Shown here: positions 47,281 to 56,585 of the stretch, piece by piece
Layout: every line of letters begins with the position of its first letter
How positions within the stretch are numbered: the first letter of the stretch is position 1
Origin: an uncultured Muribaculaceae bacterium
Lineage (GTDB): Bacteria > Bacteroidota > Bacteroidia > Bacteroidales > Muribaculaceae
NCBI GenBank assembly: GCA_947381945.1
Contig: CANCXM010000011.1
Location: 1 to 64,000 of the forward strand
Length of the DNA: 64,000 nucleotides
Direction: 5' to 3'
Notes under the pieces: generated by a model
The model's input: only the letters and a program-made list of their open reading frames with translations
Told to the model about the DNA's origin: nothing
The model's database searches: none
Translations under genes and position numbers: made by a program

Positions 47281-50200
47281 ATGTTTTCAAGATTTTTTAT
47301 TGACCGCCCCATATTCGCCACTGTGCTGGCGATATTGATGGTGATTGTCGGTCTGATGACCGTCAAGAGCCTTCCGATTTCACAATATCCCGACATCACT
47401 CCGCCTACGGTCATGGTATCGGCTGCCTACCCGGGCGCTGATGCTGCGACTGTCGCCGAAGTTGTCGGCGAACCGATTGAAGAGCAGATAAACGGTGTGG
47501 AGGGCATGATGTACATGAGCTCGAACTCAAGCGACGGCTCCTACAATCTCACCGTGACATTCGAAAACGGCACCAACCTCGACGATGCCGCCGTGAAAGT
47601 CCAGAACCGCATCTCACTCGCCGAAGCCACACTGCCTACCGCCGTGAAAGAACAGGGTGTATCAGTGATGTCGGAATCTTCCAACATTATCCTTTTCATC
47701 GCTCTTGAAGGGGACGACAGCGGACGCTACGACGCGCTGTATCTCACCAACTATGCTCAGCTCAACATCATCGACGAACTTTCGCGAATCGAAGGTGTCG
47801 GAGGTGCCGGCGCATTTGGTGCGGGAAAATACAGTATGCGCGTATGGCTCGATCCTGACAAGATGCGCACCTACGATCTCACACCGTCCGATGTAAGCGC
47901 GATGATTCAATCCCAGAATCTCGAAGTATCGGCCGGCAATGTCGGCACGCCACCTGTCAACAACGGCGTCGAGTTTGAATTCACCCTCACTTCCCAAGGA
48001 CAGCTCAAGACCGCCGAAGAATTCTCCAACATCATCATCCGCAGCGCCGAAAACGGTGGCTTACTTCGACTAAAAGACATCGCAACCGTAGAGCTGGGCA
48101 GTCAGGACTATTCAGGTATCTCGCATGTATCCGGCGAACAGGCCGGCCTTATCGGTGTGCAGCAGCTTCCGGGAGCCAACGCGCTCGATGTTGCCAAGAA
48201 AGTAAAAGCCAAGATGGAGGAACTTTCCGAGTACTTCCCTTCCGGAGTGAAATACAGAATCATTCTTGACACAACCGACTTCGTGACAGCCTCAATCGAC
48301 GAAGTGCTCATCACCTTCGTTGAGACAACCCTCATCGTCATGCTCGTAATCCTCATCTTCCTCCAGAGCTGGCGTGCGGTGATAATCCCTATGATTGCAA
48401 TACCTGTATCACTGATTGCTACATTCGCGGTGATGAAACTGTTGGGTTTCTCTCTCAACACCCTTACCCTTTTCGGCCTCGTCCTTGCGATAGCCATTGT
48501 GGTCGACGATGCGATAGTGGTGGTGGAGGACTGTGCCCGACTGGTCCAGGAGGGGAAACTCTCCCCACGGCAAAGTGCCGAAAAAGCTATGGTCGAGCTT
48601 GAAGGTCCTGTTGTCGGTGAAGTTCTTGTGCTCCTCTCCGTATTCATCCCGACAGCCTTTATCAGTGGTATCACCGGCGAGCTTTACAAACAGTTCGCAC
48701 TCACTATCGCCACGTCTGTGGCCTTCTCCGGCTTCAATGCCTTGACCTTCACGCCCGCCATGTGTGCCCTCTTCCTCAGGAAGAAGACCGACCCGAATCC
48801 CCATTTCTTCCTCTACAAATGGTTCAACAAGGGTTATGGAGCTGTCCTTAAACACTACACTTCACTCATCGGTAAACTGCTCCGGCGCCCTATTGTCGCG
48901 ATAGCCGTATATTTCGGCCTTTGCGTCCTTGCCTTCTGGGGCTTCGTCAAGATTCCGACGAGCTATATTCCCGAGGAGGATATGGGCTACTTCATGACCT
49001 CTATCCAGTTGCCTACAGGAGCATCCCTCGACCGTACGGACAAAATCGTGACCGAACTCTCCGACAAAATCCGCGACATCGAGGAGGTCAAGGATGTGAT
49101 TTCGATTTCCGGCCAGTCCATGATGGGCGGAGGCTCGGGCGGCAACATGGGCTCTTTATTCGTCGTGCTTAAACCTTGGGGAGAACGCCGTGGAAAATCC
49201 CACGATGTCAATGCGGTCATAGCCAAGATCAATGAAATTGCCGCAGGCTATCAGGAACCGATTGTGTTCTCCATCAATCCTCCTGCCATCCCCGGCCTCG
49301 GCATGACATCGGGTATGGAAATGCAGATTCTCGACATCAACAACCTCGGCGCACAGGCACTTCAGGAGACCATTGATGCGATGAAGGTCGCTGCCCAAAA
49401 GGACGACCGTCTCGCGCAGTTGACAACCCAGTTCCAGGCAGGAGTGCCGCAATATCAAATCAATATTGACCGCGACAAGGCAAAACTGATGGGTCTCACG
49501 ATTGACGACATCTATGCGACCCTCTCCCAGTTCATGGGTTCGAACTATGTGAACGATTTCGTTGAATTCGGACGTACATATCAGGTCAACATGAGCGGAA
49601 ACAGCACATCAAGAAGCTCCGTGGACCAGATTCCGAATCTGACGGTAAGGAATGCCGACGGCAAGATGGTACCCTTCTCCTCTTTCGCCTCCGTAGTACC
49701 GACAATCGGACAGTCGACCGTCAGCCGCTACAACATGTACACCTCCGCCTCCATTACAGGCACTCCGCCATCCAACGTATCAAGTTCCGATGCCATCGCT
49801 GCGATGGAGGAAATCCTCAAGGAGGTGGTCGGCGACCGCTTCTCCTACGCATGGACAGGCGAGGCATATCAGGAATCCCAATCGGGAACCACCATTTCTT
49901 TCGTCCTGATTTTCGCCATCCTGATAACGATCCTCGTCCTTGCTGCCCAATATGAAAGCTGGACAGACCCTATTGCGGTAGTGATAGCCATGCCGACCGC
50001 CATCTTCGGAACAGTTCTCGGTTGCCTCTTCCTATCGCAGTCAATTTCAATCTATACCCAAATCGGTATAATCCTGCTGCTCGGCCTCGCCGCTAAGAAT
50101 GCCATCCTTATCGTCGAGTATGCAAGGGATTTCCACAAGACAGGTCTGAGTGTCAGACAAGCGGCCACCGATGCTGGCAACATCCGCTTCCGACCTATCA

Positions 50201-50490
50201 TGATGACTGCATTTGCATTCGTGTTCGGCGTTCTCCCGATGCTGTTTGCAACCGGTGCAGGTGCCCAGTCGCGAATCGCGCTCGGAACAGCCGTTGTATT
50301 CGGCATGGCCACCAATGCCTTGGCCGGAACCCTCTTCGTCCCCGGATTCTGGGAACTCTTGGAGAACTTCCGTGAGAAATACCTGTCGAAGATATTCGCA
50401 GCCTCGACGGAGGTCAGTCCGGACGACGGAAAACCGGCAGCTTCATCCACACCTGCCAAACAACAAAGCGACGACAAGGTAAATTTATAG
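47281..50490 (+). CDS. RND multidrug efflux permease (AcrB/MexB type)
   Basis: A 1069-residue inner membrane pump of the HAE1 subfamily, exporting hydrophobic compounds with the proton gradient. It opens with FSRFFIDRPIFATVLAI and LPISQYPDITPPTV, the classic family signature. The proton-relay aspartates stand in TM4 (AIVVDDAIVVVE, near residues 405-415). Large periplasmic loops and a second set of six helices follow, with LGLAAKNAILIVE near the end. The substrate is not predictable. A strong terminator follows at 50508-50552. Confidence 0.97.
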   Translation: MFSRFFIDRPIFATVLAILMVIVGLMTVKSLPISQYPDITPPTVMVSAAYPGADAATVAEVVGEPIEEQINGVEGMMYMSSNSSDGSYNLTVTFENGTNLDDAAVKVQNRISLAEATLPTAVKEQGVSVMSESSNIILFIALEGDDSGRYDALYLTNYAQLNIIDELSRIEGVGGAGAFGAGKYSMRVWLDPDKMRTYDLTPSDVSAMIQSQNLEVSAGNVGTPPVNNGVEFEFTLTSQGQLKTAEEFSNIIIRSAENGGLLRLKDIATVELGSQDYSGISHVSGEQAGLIGVQQLPGANALDVAKKVKAKMEELSEYFPSGVKYRIILDTTDFVTASIDEVLITFVETTLIVMLVILIFLQSWRAVIIPMIAIPVSLIATFAVMKLLGFSLNTLTLFGLVLAIAIVVDDAIVVVEDCARLVQEGKLSPRQSAEKAMVELEGPVVGEVLVLLSVFIPTAFISGITGELYKQFALTIATSVAFSGFNALTFTPAMCALFLRKKTDPNPHFFLYKWFNKGYGAVLKHYTSLIGKLLRRPIVAIAVYFGLCVLAFWGFVKIPTSYIPEEDMGYFMTSIQLPTGASLDRTDKIVTELSDKIRDIEEVKDVISISGQSMMGGGSGGNMGSLFVVLKPWGERRGKSHDVNAVIAKINEIAAGYQEPIVFSINPPAIPGLGMTSGMEMQILDINNLGAQALQETIDAMKVAAQKDDRLAQLTTQFQAGVPQYQINIDRDKAKLMGLTIDDIYATLSQFMGSNYVNDFVEFGRTYQVNMSGNSTSRSSVDQIPNLTVRNADGKMVPFSSFASVVPTIGQSTVSRYNMYTSASITGTPPSNVSSSDAIAAMEEILKEVVGDRFSYAWTGEAYQESQSGTTISFVLIFAILITILVLAAQYESWTDPIAVVIAMPTAIFGTVLGCLFLSQSISIYTQIGIILLLGLAAKNAILIVEYARDFHKTGLSVRQAATDAGNIRFRPIMMTAFAFVFGVLPMLFATGAGAQSRIALGTAVVFGMATNALAGTLFVPGFWELLENFREKYLSKIFAASTEVSPDDGKPAASSTPAKQQSDDKVNL

Positions 50491-50507
50491 GGGATACAGC
50501 CATCCGG

Positions 50508-50552
50508 AAGGAGTGTCAGAGAAAGCCTAAGGCTCTGACACTCCTTTGTTTT
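50508..50552 (+). terminator. Rho-independent terminator of the efflux operon
   Basis: GGAGTGTCAGAG (50510-50521) pairs perfectly with CTCTGACACTCC (50533-50544), followed by TTTGTTTTG. Confidence 0.88.
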
Positions 50553-50608
50553 GTCAATGAAAATGACGAACATAAGAGATTAATGTTATAAAGTTTGGGA
50601 TTTTTTTG

Positions 50609-50616
50609 TAACTTTG
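50609..50616 (+). promoter_or_regulatory. -7 box of the TetR gene
   Basis: TAACTTTG at 50609-50616, 20 bases before the ATG at 50637. Confidence 0.5.
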
Positions 50617-50636
50617 CCGTTGAAAAGATTTAAAGT

Positions 50637-51242
50637 ATGACAATGGCGTCAAAGACCCGCGAAAGACTCCTGGACGTTGCGCGTCAGCTCTTTGCCAGCA
50701 ATGGTGTGGAGAAGACCACAATGAACGACATTGCCACCGCCTCCGACAAAGGGCGGCGCACTATCTACACCTATTTTAAAAACAAGAAGGAGATTTACGA
50801 TGCGGTTATTGAACGCGAGAGCGAAGCCATTGTATTGAAACTCAGAGCTGTAGTTACCTCCAACTTAGCCCCTGCCGAGAAGCTCAAACGCTTCCTCGAA
50901 GCCCGCTTCGACATAGTTGAAGAGACTATCCACGAATCAACGACAAGCCAGCTCCTGTCATACATCACCCTTGACTACAAGCGGCTCGAACGCATCCGCA
51001 CTCTTGCCGTCGCGAAGGAGCAGGGATTGATTTCACGCATGATTGACGAAGGCGTGCAGGCAGGGGTATTTGACCCCGTGCAGGCAAAACTTCTGCCGGG
51101 AGTCTATCAGATGATTTTCCAGGGGTTTGATTTCTGTCATCTCCGCAACAACTTCTCACAGTTCAACATGACAGCATCCGAGATACGCTCCTCTGTCATC
51201 AATTTTCTAATCAATACGATTATTGTAAAACCAACAATATAG
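50637..51242 (+). CDS. TetR/AcrR-family transcriptional regulator
   Basis: A 201-residue repressor-type DNA-binding protein. Residues 8-52 form a TetR helix-turn-helix (RERLLDVARQLFASNGVEKT, MNDIATASDKGRRTIYTYFKNK). The rest is an all-helical ligand domain. It is separate from the RND operon by a terminator but next to it, so it may control the pump or the following fabG. A start at the third codon (ATG 50643) is possible. Confidence 0.9.
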   Translation: MTMASKTRERLLDVARQLFASNGVEKTTMNDIATASDKGRRTIYTYFKNKKEIYDAVIERESEAIVLKLRAVVTSNLAPAEKLKRFLEARFDIVEETIHESTTSQLLSYITLDYKRLERIRTLAVAKEQGLISRMIDEGVQAGVFDPVQAKLLPGVYQMIFQGFDFCHLRNNFSQFNMTASEIRSSVINFLINTIIVKPTI

Positions 51243-51266
51243 TTCAACTAAACGACTTTTCGAAAA

Positions 51267-52013
51267 ATGAAATTACTTGAAGGAAAAGTAGCGCTCATCA
51301 CCGGAGCCGCTCGTGGAATCGGCAAGAGCATTGCCCTTAAGTTTGCCCAGGAAGGTGCCAACATCGCCTTCACCGACCTTAACCGCGATGAAAACATGGA
51401 AGCTACCGAGAAGGAACTCGAAGCCCTCGGTGTCAAAGCTAAAGGATATGCATCAAATGCAGCTGACTTCGCTCAGACTGAGGAAGTCGTAGGTAAAGTA
51501 AAAGAAGACTTCGGCCGCATTGACGTTCTCGTCAACAATGCAGGCATCACCAAGGACGGTCTCATGATGCGTATGACCGAGGCTCAGTGGGACGCTGTCA
51601 TCGCTGTCAACCTCAAGAGCGCGTTCAACTTCATCCACGCTGTCCTCCCCATCATGATGCGTCAGCGCGAAGGCTCTATCATCAATATGGCATCTGTTGT
51701 CGGCGTTCACGGCAACGCAGGTCAGGCCAACTACGCTGCATCAAAGGCAGGCCTCATCGCCCTCGCCAAGAGTATCGCTCAGGAAGTCGGCTCACGCGGC
51801 ATCCGCGCCAACGCAATCGCCCCCGGCTTCATCGAAACTGCAATGACAGCCGCTCTTCCCGAAGACGTGCGTAAGGAATGGGCCCTCAAAATTCCCCTCC
51901 GTCGCGCCGGTCAGGTCGAGGACATCGCCAATGTCGCAACCTTCCTCGCCTCCGACATGTCAAGCTATGTGTCCGGCCAGGTTATCCAGGTGGACGGCGG
52001 CATGAACATGTAA
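51267..52013 (+). CDS. fabG: 3-oxoacyl-ACP reductase
   Basis: A 248-residue short-chain dehydrogenase that reduces 3-oxoacyl-ACP with NADPH in fatty acid elongation. The Rossmann glycine motif is TGAARGIG (12-19), with VLVNNAGI near 85, the catalytic serine in INMASVVG and YxxxK in NYAASKAG. GGMNM at the end is usual for FabG. It lies 24 bases after the TetR gene, then a hairpin. Confidence 0.95.
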   Translation: MKLLEGKVALITGAARGIGKSIALKFAQEGANIAFTDLNRDENMEATEKELEALGVKAKGYASNAADFAQTEEVVGKVKEDFGRIDVLVNNAGITKDGLMMRMTEAQWDAVIAVNLKSAFNFIHAVLPIMMRQREGSIINMASVVGVHGNAGQANYAASKAGLIALAKSIAQEVGSRGIRANAIAPGFIETAMTAALPEDVRKEWALKIPLRRAGQVEDIANVATFLASDMSSYVSGQVIQVDGGMNM

Positions 52014-52031
52014 TGAGCCGTTAACGTTTTT

Positions 52032-52086
52032 GACATAAGGAAAGGGTCTCCGTCACATCCTTGACGCATTCCCCTCTCCTTATGTC
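52032..52086 (+). terminator. Hairpin after fabG
   Basis: GACATAAGGA (52032-52041) pairs with TCCTTATGTC (52077-52086) over 10 bases around a 35-base loop. Probably a weak terminator. Confidence 0.45.
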
Positions 52087-52112
52087 ATTCCTTATATCAA
52101 TAGCACTATCGA

Positions 52113-52700
52113 ATGTTGACCTATAATACCCAACTCAAACATCTCATCCTCCCTGAATACGGACGCAACATCCATCAGATGGTTGACCACTGCCTCACCA
52201 TCGAGGACAGGGACGAACGTACACGCTGCGCCAACTCCATCATTGCGAGCATGGCCAAGCTATTCCCGAAAATCCGTGAGGAAGAGGACTACCAGCGTAA
52301 ACTTTGGGATCACCTTGCAATCATGAGTGATTTCAAGCTCGACATTGACTGGCCCTTTGAAATCCCCGAAGCCGATCATTTCAATTCACGGCCTGACAAA
52401 GTCCCCTACACTGCCGAACACATACGCTATCGCCACTACGGTAAGGATGTTGAGCTTATGATCCAGAAAGCGGTCAGCATGGAAGAAGGTCCGGAACGCG
52501 ACGAACTCGTGCTTCTCATTGCCAACCACATGAAGAAACTCCTTCTCAGTGTCAATTCCGATGGCGTCGAGGATTCGAAAATTTTCAAGGATCTCGCCGA
52601 ATACTCCCACGGAGCTCTCCGTCTTGACCCCGAGACTGTCAGACTTCATGAATTCAAGATTGTGGCGCCTCCCTCCACAAAGAAAAAGAAAAAGAGATAA
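52113..52700 (+). CDS. DUF4290 family protein
   Basis: A 195-residue soluble protein without signal or membrane helix, ending in a run of lysines (KKKKR). It fits DUF4290, a Bacteroidetes family of unknown function usually placed just before rimM, as here. The conserved start LTYNTQLKHLILPEYGRNI is typical. The lysine tail suggests RNA or ribosome contact, which is inference. Confidence 0.88.
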   Translation: MLTYNTQLKHLILPEYGRNIHQMVDHCLTIEDRDERTRCANSIIASMAKLFPKIREEEDYQRKLWDHLAIMSDFKLDIDWPFEIPEADHFNSRPDKVPYTAEHIRYRHYGKDVELMIQKAVSMEEGPERDELVLLIANHMKKLLLSVNSDGVEDSKIFKDLAEYSHGALRLDPETVRLHEFKIVAPPSTKKKKKR

Positions 52701-52739
52701 GAGAGGACATATTACTAATTTTTCTAAAGTATACGGGAC

Positions 52740-53282
52740 GTGATAAAGCTGTCGGAACTTGCCGAAGCCGGACATTTCAACAAAGCCCACGGCATAAAGG
52801 GTGAAATGTCGGCAACTCTTGATTTTTACCTCGATTTGAACGATGTGAAATGTATCGTTGTCGCAATCGAGGGTATTTTTGTGCCGTTTTTCATCAAGTC
52901 ATGGCGACCGAAGACAGCCGATACCTGCCTCCTGACCCTCGACGGTATTGACAGCGACGTGCAGGCACAGGAATTCAACAACCGTACCTTCTACATCCTC
53001 CGCTCCGACATTCCGGAAGACGAGGAGGATGACTACGATGATGAAGACGGCTTCTATGCTTCTGATCTTATCGGCTACAAGGTTCACGACAACGCCCTTG
53101 GAGACATCGGCATGATCTCAGACATTAACGACGCCACCCAAAACGTCCTTTTTCTCATAACCACACCCCGAGGAAATGAAATCTTCATTCCTGTGGCAGA
53201 TGAATATATCGTGGAGATTGACCACGACAACGAGACTCTCACCACCGATCTCCCCGAAGGACTCGTAGAACTTAACGACTGA
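52740..53282 (+). CDS. rimM: Ribosome maturation factor RimM
   Basis: A 180-residue protein that helps assemble the 30S subunit head. It starts with GTG at 52740. The N-terminal RimM barrel has GHFNKAHGIKGEM, followed by an acidic linker (EDEEDDYDDEDG) and a PRC-type domain (DLIGYKVHD, EIFIPVADEYI). The gene follows DUF4290 by 39 bases. The linker is unusually acidic. Confidence 0.93.
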   Translation: MIKLSELAEAGHFNKAHGIKGEMSATLDFYLDLNDVKCIVVAIEGIFVPFFIKSWRPKTADTCLLTLDGIDSDVQAQEFNNRTFYILRSDIPEDEEDDYDDEDGFYASDLIGYKVHDNALGDIGMISDINDATQNVLFLITTPRGNEIFIPVADEYIVEIDHDNETLTTDLPEGLVELND

Positions 53283-53296
53283 TAAATTTACTATAT

Positions 53297-53602
53297 ATGA
53301 AAGAATTTGACGAAAAAGAGGCCATCAAGGCAATGCGCGCCGTCCTCTCCGACGAAAACTCAAAGCTTTATGATGATGACGAGCTGCTCAATGTCATCGA
53401 CATCATCTGGGACTGGTATGACGACCAAGGTCTCCTCGACATCGACGCTGAAGCCGATGATGAGGAGGTTAATACCGATGCCCTCATAAAGCATGTCGGA
53501 AAAATGCTTTCAAAAGACACAGACTCGCCTGTAAAGCGTGAGGATGTGGAGCCGCTCGTCATGGCGGAACTCCGATACGAACAATCACTGGAGGATTTCT
53601 GA
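53297..53602 (+). CDS. Conserved small acidic protein
   Basis: A 101-residue, strongly acidic soluble protein (many Asp and Glu, no signal). I do not recognise a named family. It starts 14 bases after rimM and is likely co-transcribed with it. Confidence 0.75.
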   Translation: MKEFDEKEAIKAMRAVLSDENSKLYDDDELLNVIDIIWDWYDDQGLLDIDAEADDEEVNTDALIKHVGKMLSKDTDSPVKREDVEPLVMAELRYEQSLEDF

Positions 53603-53647
53603 TAGATAACTCCGGTTAACAATATATAATAAACATAACTGACATTT

Positions 53648-54292
53648 ATGAAACGATTCATTTTAGCATCGTTGCTTGCCGTCGCAATGTCGGGACTCTC
53701 TCTTGGCCTGACGGCAAAGGAAAACAAGAATGACCCTTATGCCGGTTATGACGAGAGCGCCTATATGGACATGGGCCTGGAAGACAACCTCAAAGTCCCT
53801 GCCGTAGGCAAAGCCGAACATGCAGCTATCAAAGCCTACATGAGCCGCATAGGCCACAACCTCGCTCAAAAAAACTACATTGTCGACCTGATGCGCGACG
53901 ATGAGGTGGTTCTTGTCACGATTCCGACCGACGATCTGTTCGCTCCTAACGACACCCTTCTGAGTGCGACCGCAGCAACGAAACTCAGACCTATTATATC
54001 CCATATAACCGACCCGATGATGTTTAAGGTCGTCTATGCCGTGCATACCGACAATACCGGCTCCCCGACCTACAACCTATGGCTTTCCCACGAACGGAAC
54101 ACATCCATCTATGACTGGTTCCTCAACAACGTCAACGAGGACCTCATCATCATCCCCTACGAGCTCGGTGACACCGACCCGCTCGTCCCTAACGACAGCC
54201 GCAAAGGCCGTCGGGAGAACCGTCGTCTTGAAATATTTCTGATTCCCGGGCCAAAGTTGATTTCAATGGCTCAAAAAGGGACACTGAAATAA
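53648..54292 (+). CDS. OmpA-like C-terminal domain protein, exported
   Basis: A 214-residue protein with a signal peptide near residue 23. The second half resembles the OmpA peptidoglycan-binding domain: HTDNTGS near 128-134, LSHERN, and the final GRRENRRLEIF. The first half carries no barrel or membrane segment. It would stay in the periplasm bound to peptidoglycan, or be lipid-free at the outer membrane. Confidence 0.85.
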   Translation: MKRFILASLLAVAMSGLSLGLTAKENKNDPYAGYDESAYMDMGLEDNLKVPAVGKAEHAAIKAYMSRIGHNLAQKNYIVDLMRDDEVVLVTIPTDDLFAPNDTLLSATAATKLRPIISHITDPMMFKVVYAVHTDNTGSPTYNLWLSHERNTSIYDWFLNNVNEDLIIIPYELGDTDPLVPNDSRKGRRENRRLEIFLIPGPKLISMAQKGTLK

Positions 54293-54314
54293 CTGTGCGA
54301 AAGCATAAATTTTG

Positions 54315-54322
54315 TAATTTTG
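54315..54322 (+). promoter_or_regulatory. -7 box of proS
   Basis: TAATTTTG at 54315-54322, 53 bases before the ATG at 54376. Confidence 0.55.
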
Positions 54323-54375
54323 CACTCCATACAATCTCAAATTATCACAAAACTTAAGAATATAACCTCTATACA

Positions 54376-55857
54376 ATGGCAAAGGAACTCAAAGATCTCA
54401 CCAAACGTAGTGAAGATTATTCAAAGTGGTATAACGAACTTGTTGTAAAAGCCGACCTCGCCGAGCAGAGCGCAGTGCGTGGCTGCATGGTCATCAAGCC
54501 TTACGGTTATGCCATCTGGGAGAAGATGCAACAGACTCTCGACAAGATGTTTAAAGAAACCGGCGTTCAGAACGCCTACTTCCCTCTTCTCATCCCGAAA
54601 TCGTTTCTTTGCCGTGAGGCCGAGCATGTCGAAGGCTTTGCAAAGGAATGTGCTGTCGTGACACACTATCGTCTCAAGAACGACCCCAATGGCAATGGTG
54701 TCGTTGTCGATCCCGATGCCCGTCTTGAAGAAGAACTCATTGTCCGTCCTACTTCCGAGACAATCATCTGGGGTACATACAAGAACTGGATTCACAGCTA
54801 CCGCGACCTCCCCGTGCTCTGCAACCAGTGGGCCAACGTGATGCGTTGGGAGATGCGTACTCGCATGTTCCTCCGTACAGCCGAATTCCTCTGGCAGGAA
54901 GGCCATTGCGCCCATGCAACCGCCGAGGAGTCAGAAGCCCGCACAGTACAGATGATTAACATCTACGCTGATTTCGCTGAGAAATACATGGCAATGCCCG
55001 TGATAAAGGGTGTGAAATCAGCCAACGAACGTTTCGCCGGCGCACTCAACACCTACACTATCGAGGCCATGATGCAGGATGGTAAGGCCCTCCAGTCGGG
55101 AACTTCCCACAACCTCGGACAGAACTTCGCGAAGGCTTTCGACGTGACCTTCGTCAACAAGGACAACAAACCTGAATATGTCTGGGCAAATTCATGGGGC
55201 GTGTCCACCCGTCTGATGGGTGCGCTTATCATGACCCACTCCGACGACAACGGCCTCGTGCTTCCTCCCCACCTTGCTCCCATCCAAGTAGTCATCGTAC
55301 CCATCTACAAAAACAGCGAGCAGCTTGCAGAAATTTCCGCCAAGGTTAATCCTATCATCGACCAGCTCCGTGCGCTCGGCATCAGCGTCAAATATGACGA
55401 CTCCGAAAACAAGCGCCCCGGATTCAAGTTTGCCGACTACGAGCTCAAAGGTATCCCCGTGCGCCTCGCAATCGGCGCGCGCGACATCGAGAACGGCACT
55501 GTCGAGGTCATGCGCCGCGACACCCTCGAAAAGCATGTGGCTCCCCTCGAAGGCATCGCAGACTACGTTGCCAAACTCCTTGAAGAAATCCAGGACAACA
55601 TCTTCCAAAAAGCGCTCAAACACCGCGAATCGATGACACGCACCGTCGAGACCTACGAGGAATTCAAGGAAGAAATCGAGAAAGGCGGCTTCATCCTCGC
55701 CCATTGGGACGGCACAACCGAAACAGAGGAAAAGGTCAAGGAAGAGACTAAAGCCACAATCCGCTGCATCCCTCTGGACGGAGACGACACTCCCGGTTTC
55801 TGCATGGTCACAGGCAAGCCCTCAGCCCGTCGCGTAATCTTCGCACGCAACTACTAA
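54376..55857 (+). CDS. proS: Proline--tRNA ligase
   Basis: A 493-residue class II aminoacyl-tRNA synthetase that charges tRNA-Pro. It is the short, eukaryote/archaeon-like ProS without the editing insertion. Motif 2 lies in [23 protein letters not shown], motif 3 in the [12 protein letters not shown] stretch, and the anticodon-binding domain follows (VVIVPIYKN). It ends with the zinc-domain remnant [20 protein letters not shown]. It has its own promoter and a clear terminator at 55935-55980. Confidence 0.96.
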   Translation: MAKELKDLTKRSEDYSKWYNELVVKADLAEQSAVRGCMVIKPYGYAIWEKMQQTLDKMFKETGVQNAYFPLLIPKSFLCREAEHVEGFAKECAVVTHYRLKNDPNGNGVVVDPDARLEEELIVRPTSETIIWGTYKNWIHSYRDLPVLCNQWANVMRWEMRTRMFLRTAEFLWQEGHCAHATAEESEARTVQMINIYADFAEKYMAMPVIKGVKSANERFAGALNTYTIEAMMQDGKALQSGTSHNLGQNFAKAFDVTFVNKDNKPEYVWANSWGVSTRLMGALIMTHSDDNGLVLPPHLAPIQVVIVPIYKNSEQLAEISAKVNPIIDQLRALGISVKYDDSENKRPGFKFADYELKGIPVRLAIGARDIENGTVEVMRRDTLEKHVAPLEGIADYVAKLLEEIQDNIFQKALKHRESMTRTVETYEEFKEEIEKGGFILAHWDGTTETEEKVKEETKATIRCIPLDGDDTPGFCMVTGKPSARRVIFARNY

Positions 55858-55934
55858 ACCGTACTGCCGCCAACGGCAATGCAGTCCATATATGAACACC
55901 TCTATCAATTGATATACAGGACTTAAATGACACG

Positions 55935-55980
55935 AGAGACAGATGAACGACCGGATTTCTGAGATTCATCTGTCTCTTTC
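55935..55980 (+). terminator. Rho-independent terminator of proS
   Basis: AGAGACAGATGAA (55935-55947) pairs with TTCATCTGTCTCT (55965-55977), followed by TTCTCATTT. The rest of the 446-bp gap (55858-56303) holds a possible -7 box TTTCTTTG near 56108-56115 and nothing else that I can support. Confidence 0.85.
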
Positions 55981-56303
55981 TCATTTCAGGTATCCTCGGC
56001 CCTCACATGCTTTAAACTTGACAATATTTTCAGCTCCACCATGCCCGGATTTGAATCTGACGCAAATATGCTACAGAAATTTTAAAATAAATTAGCTGAA
56101 AAAAGTTTTTCTTTGTACCTTAGCGAACGATAATACACAATCCGGTAAAAACAGCCCGTCTAAAATTGCAATAGTCATCCCCCACGACAATTCAGAGGGA
56201 GTTCTTGAAAGCCTATTCTGATGGCGATAGGCATTACCGGACTTTAATATTCATTGAAGTTAAACAACGTCCGCGATACGCAATTCGCGGCACCTTATTT
56301 TGA

Positions 56304-56585
56304 TTGAAATTGGACAATAAAGCTTTTATCTCACGATTGTCAAAGCGCCTCAACCGCGAACCGGCCGAGGTGACGACCCTTGTCGATGGACTGAGCGTGA
56401 TTTTCCGCGAAGCAGGCTCCGAACTCGACTCCATCGCTGTCCCCGGATTCGGGACATTCAAATCTTCCAAAACCGAAGAAAGAGTTATAATAGATGAAAC
56501 CACAGGTGAACGTAAGCTCTACCCACCGGTGATTTCAATGGAGTTTCAACCAAGCATTGTCCTCAGGAAAAAGTTAGCACGATGA
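56304..56585 (+). CDS. HU-family DNA-binding protein
   Basis: A 93-residue HU-type protein, binding and bending DNA in the nucleoid. It begins with TTG at 56304 (MKLDNKAFISRLSKRL); no better start is seen. The HU body is present with GFGTFKSSKTEER and the C-terminal arm. Its last four bases overlap the start of the next gene (ATGA), so the two are likely translated together. Confidence 0.85.
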   Translation: MKLDNKAFISRLSKRLNREPAEVTTLVDGLSVIFREAGSELDSIAVPGFGTFKSSKTEERVIIDETTGERKLYPPVISMEFQPSIVLRKKLAR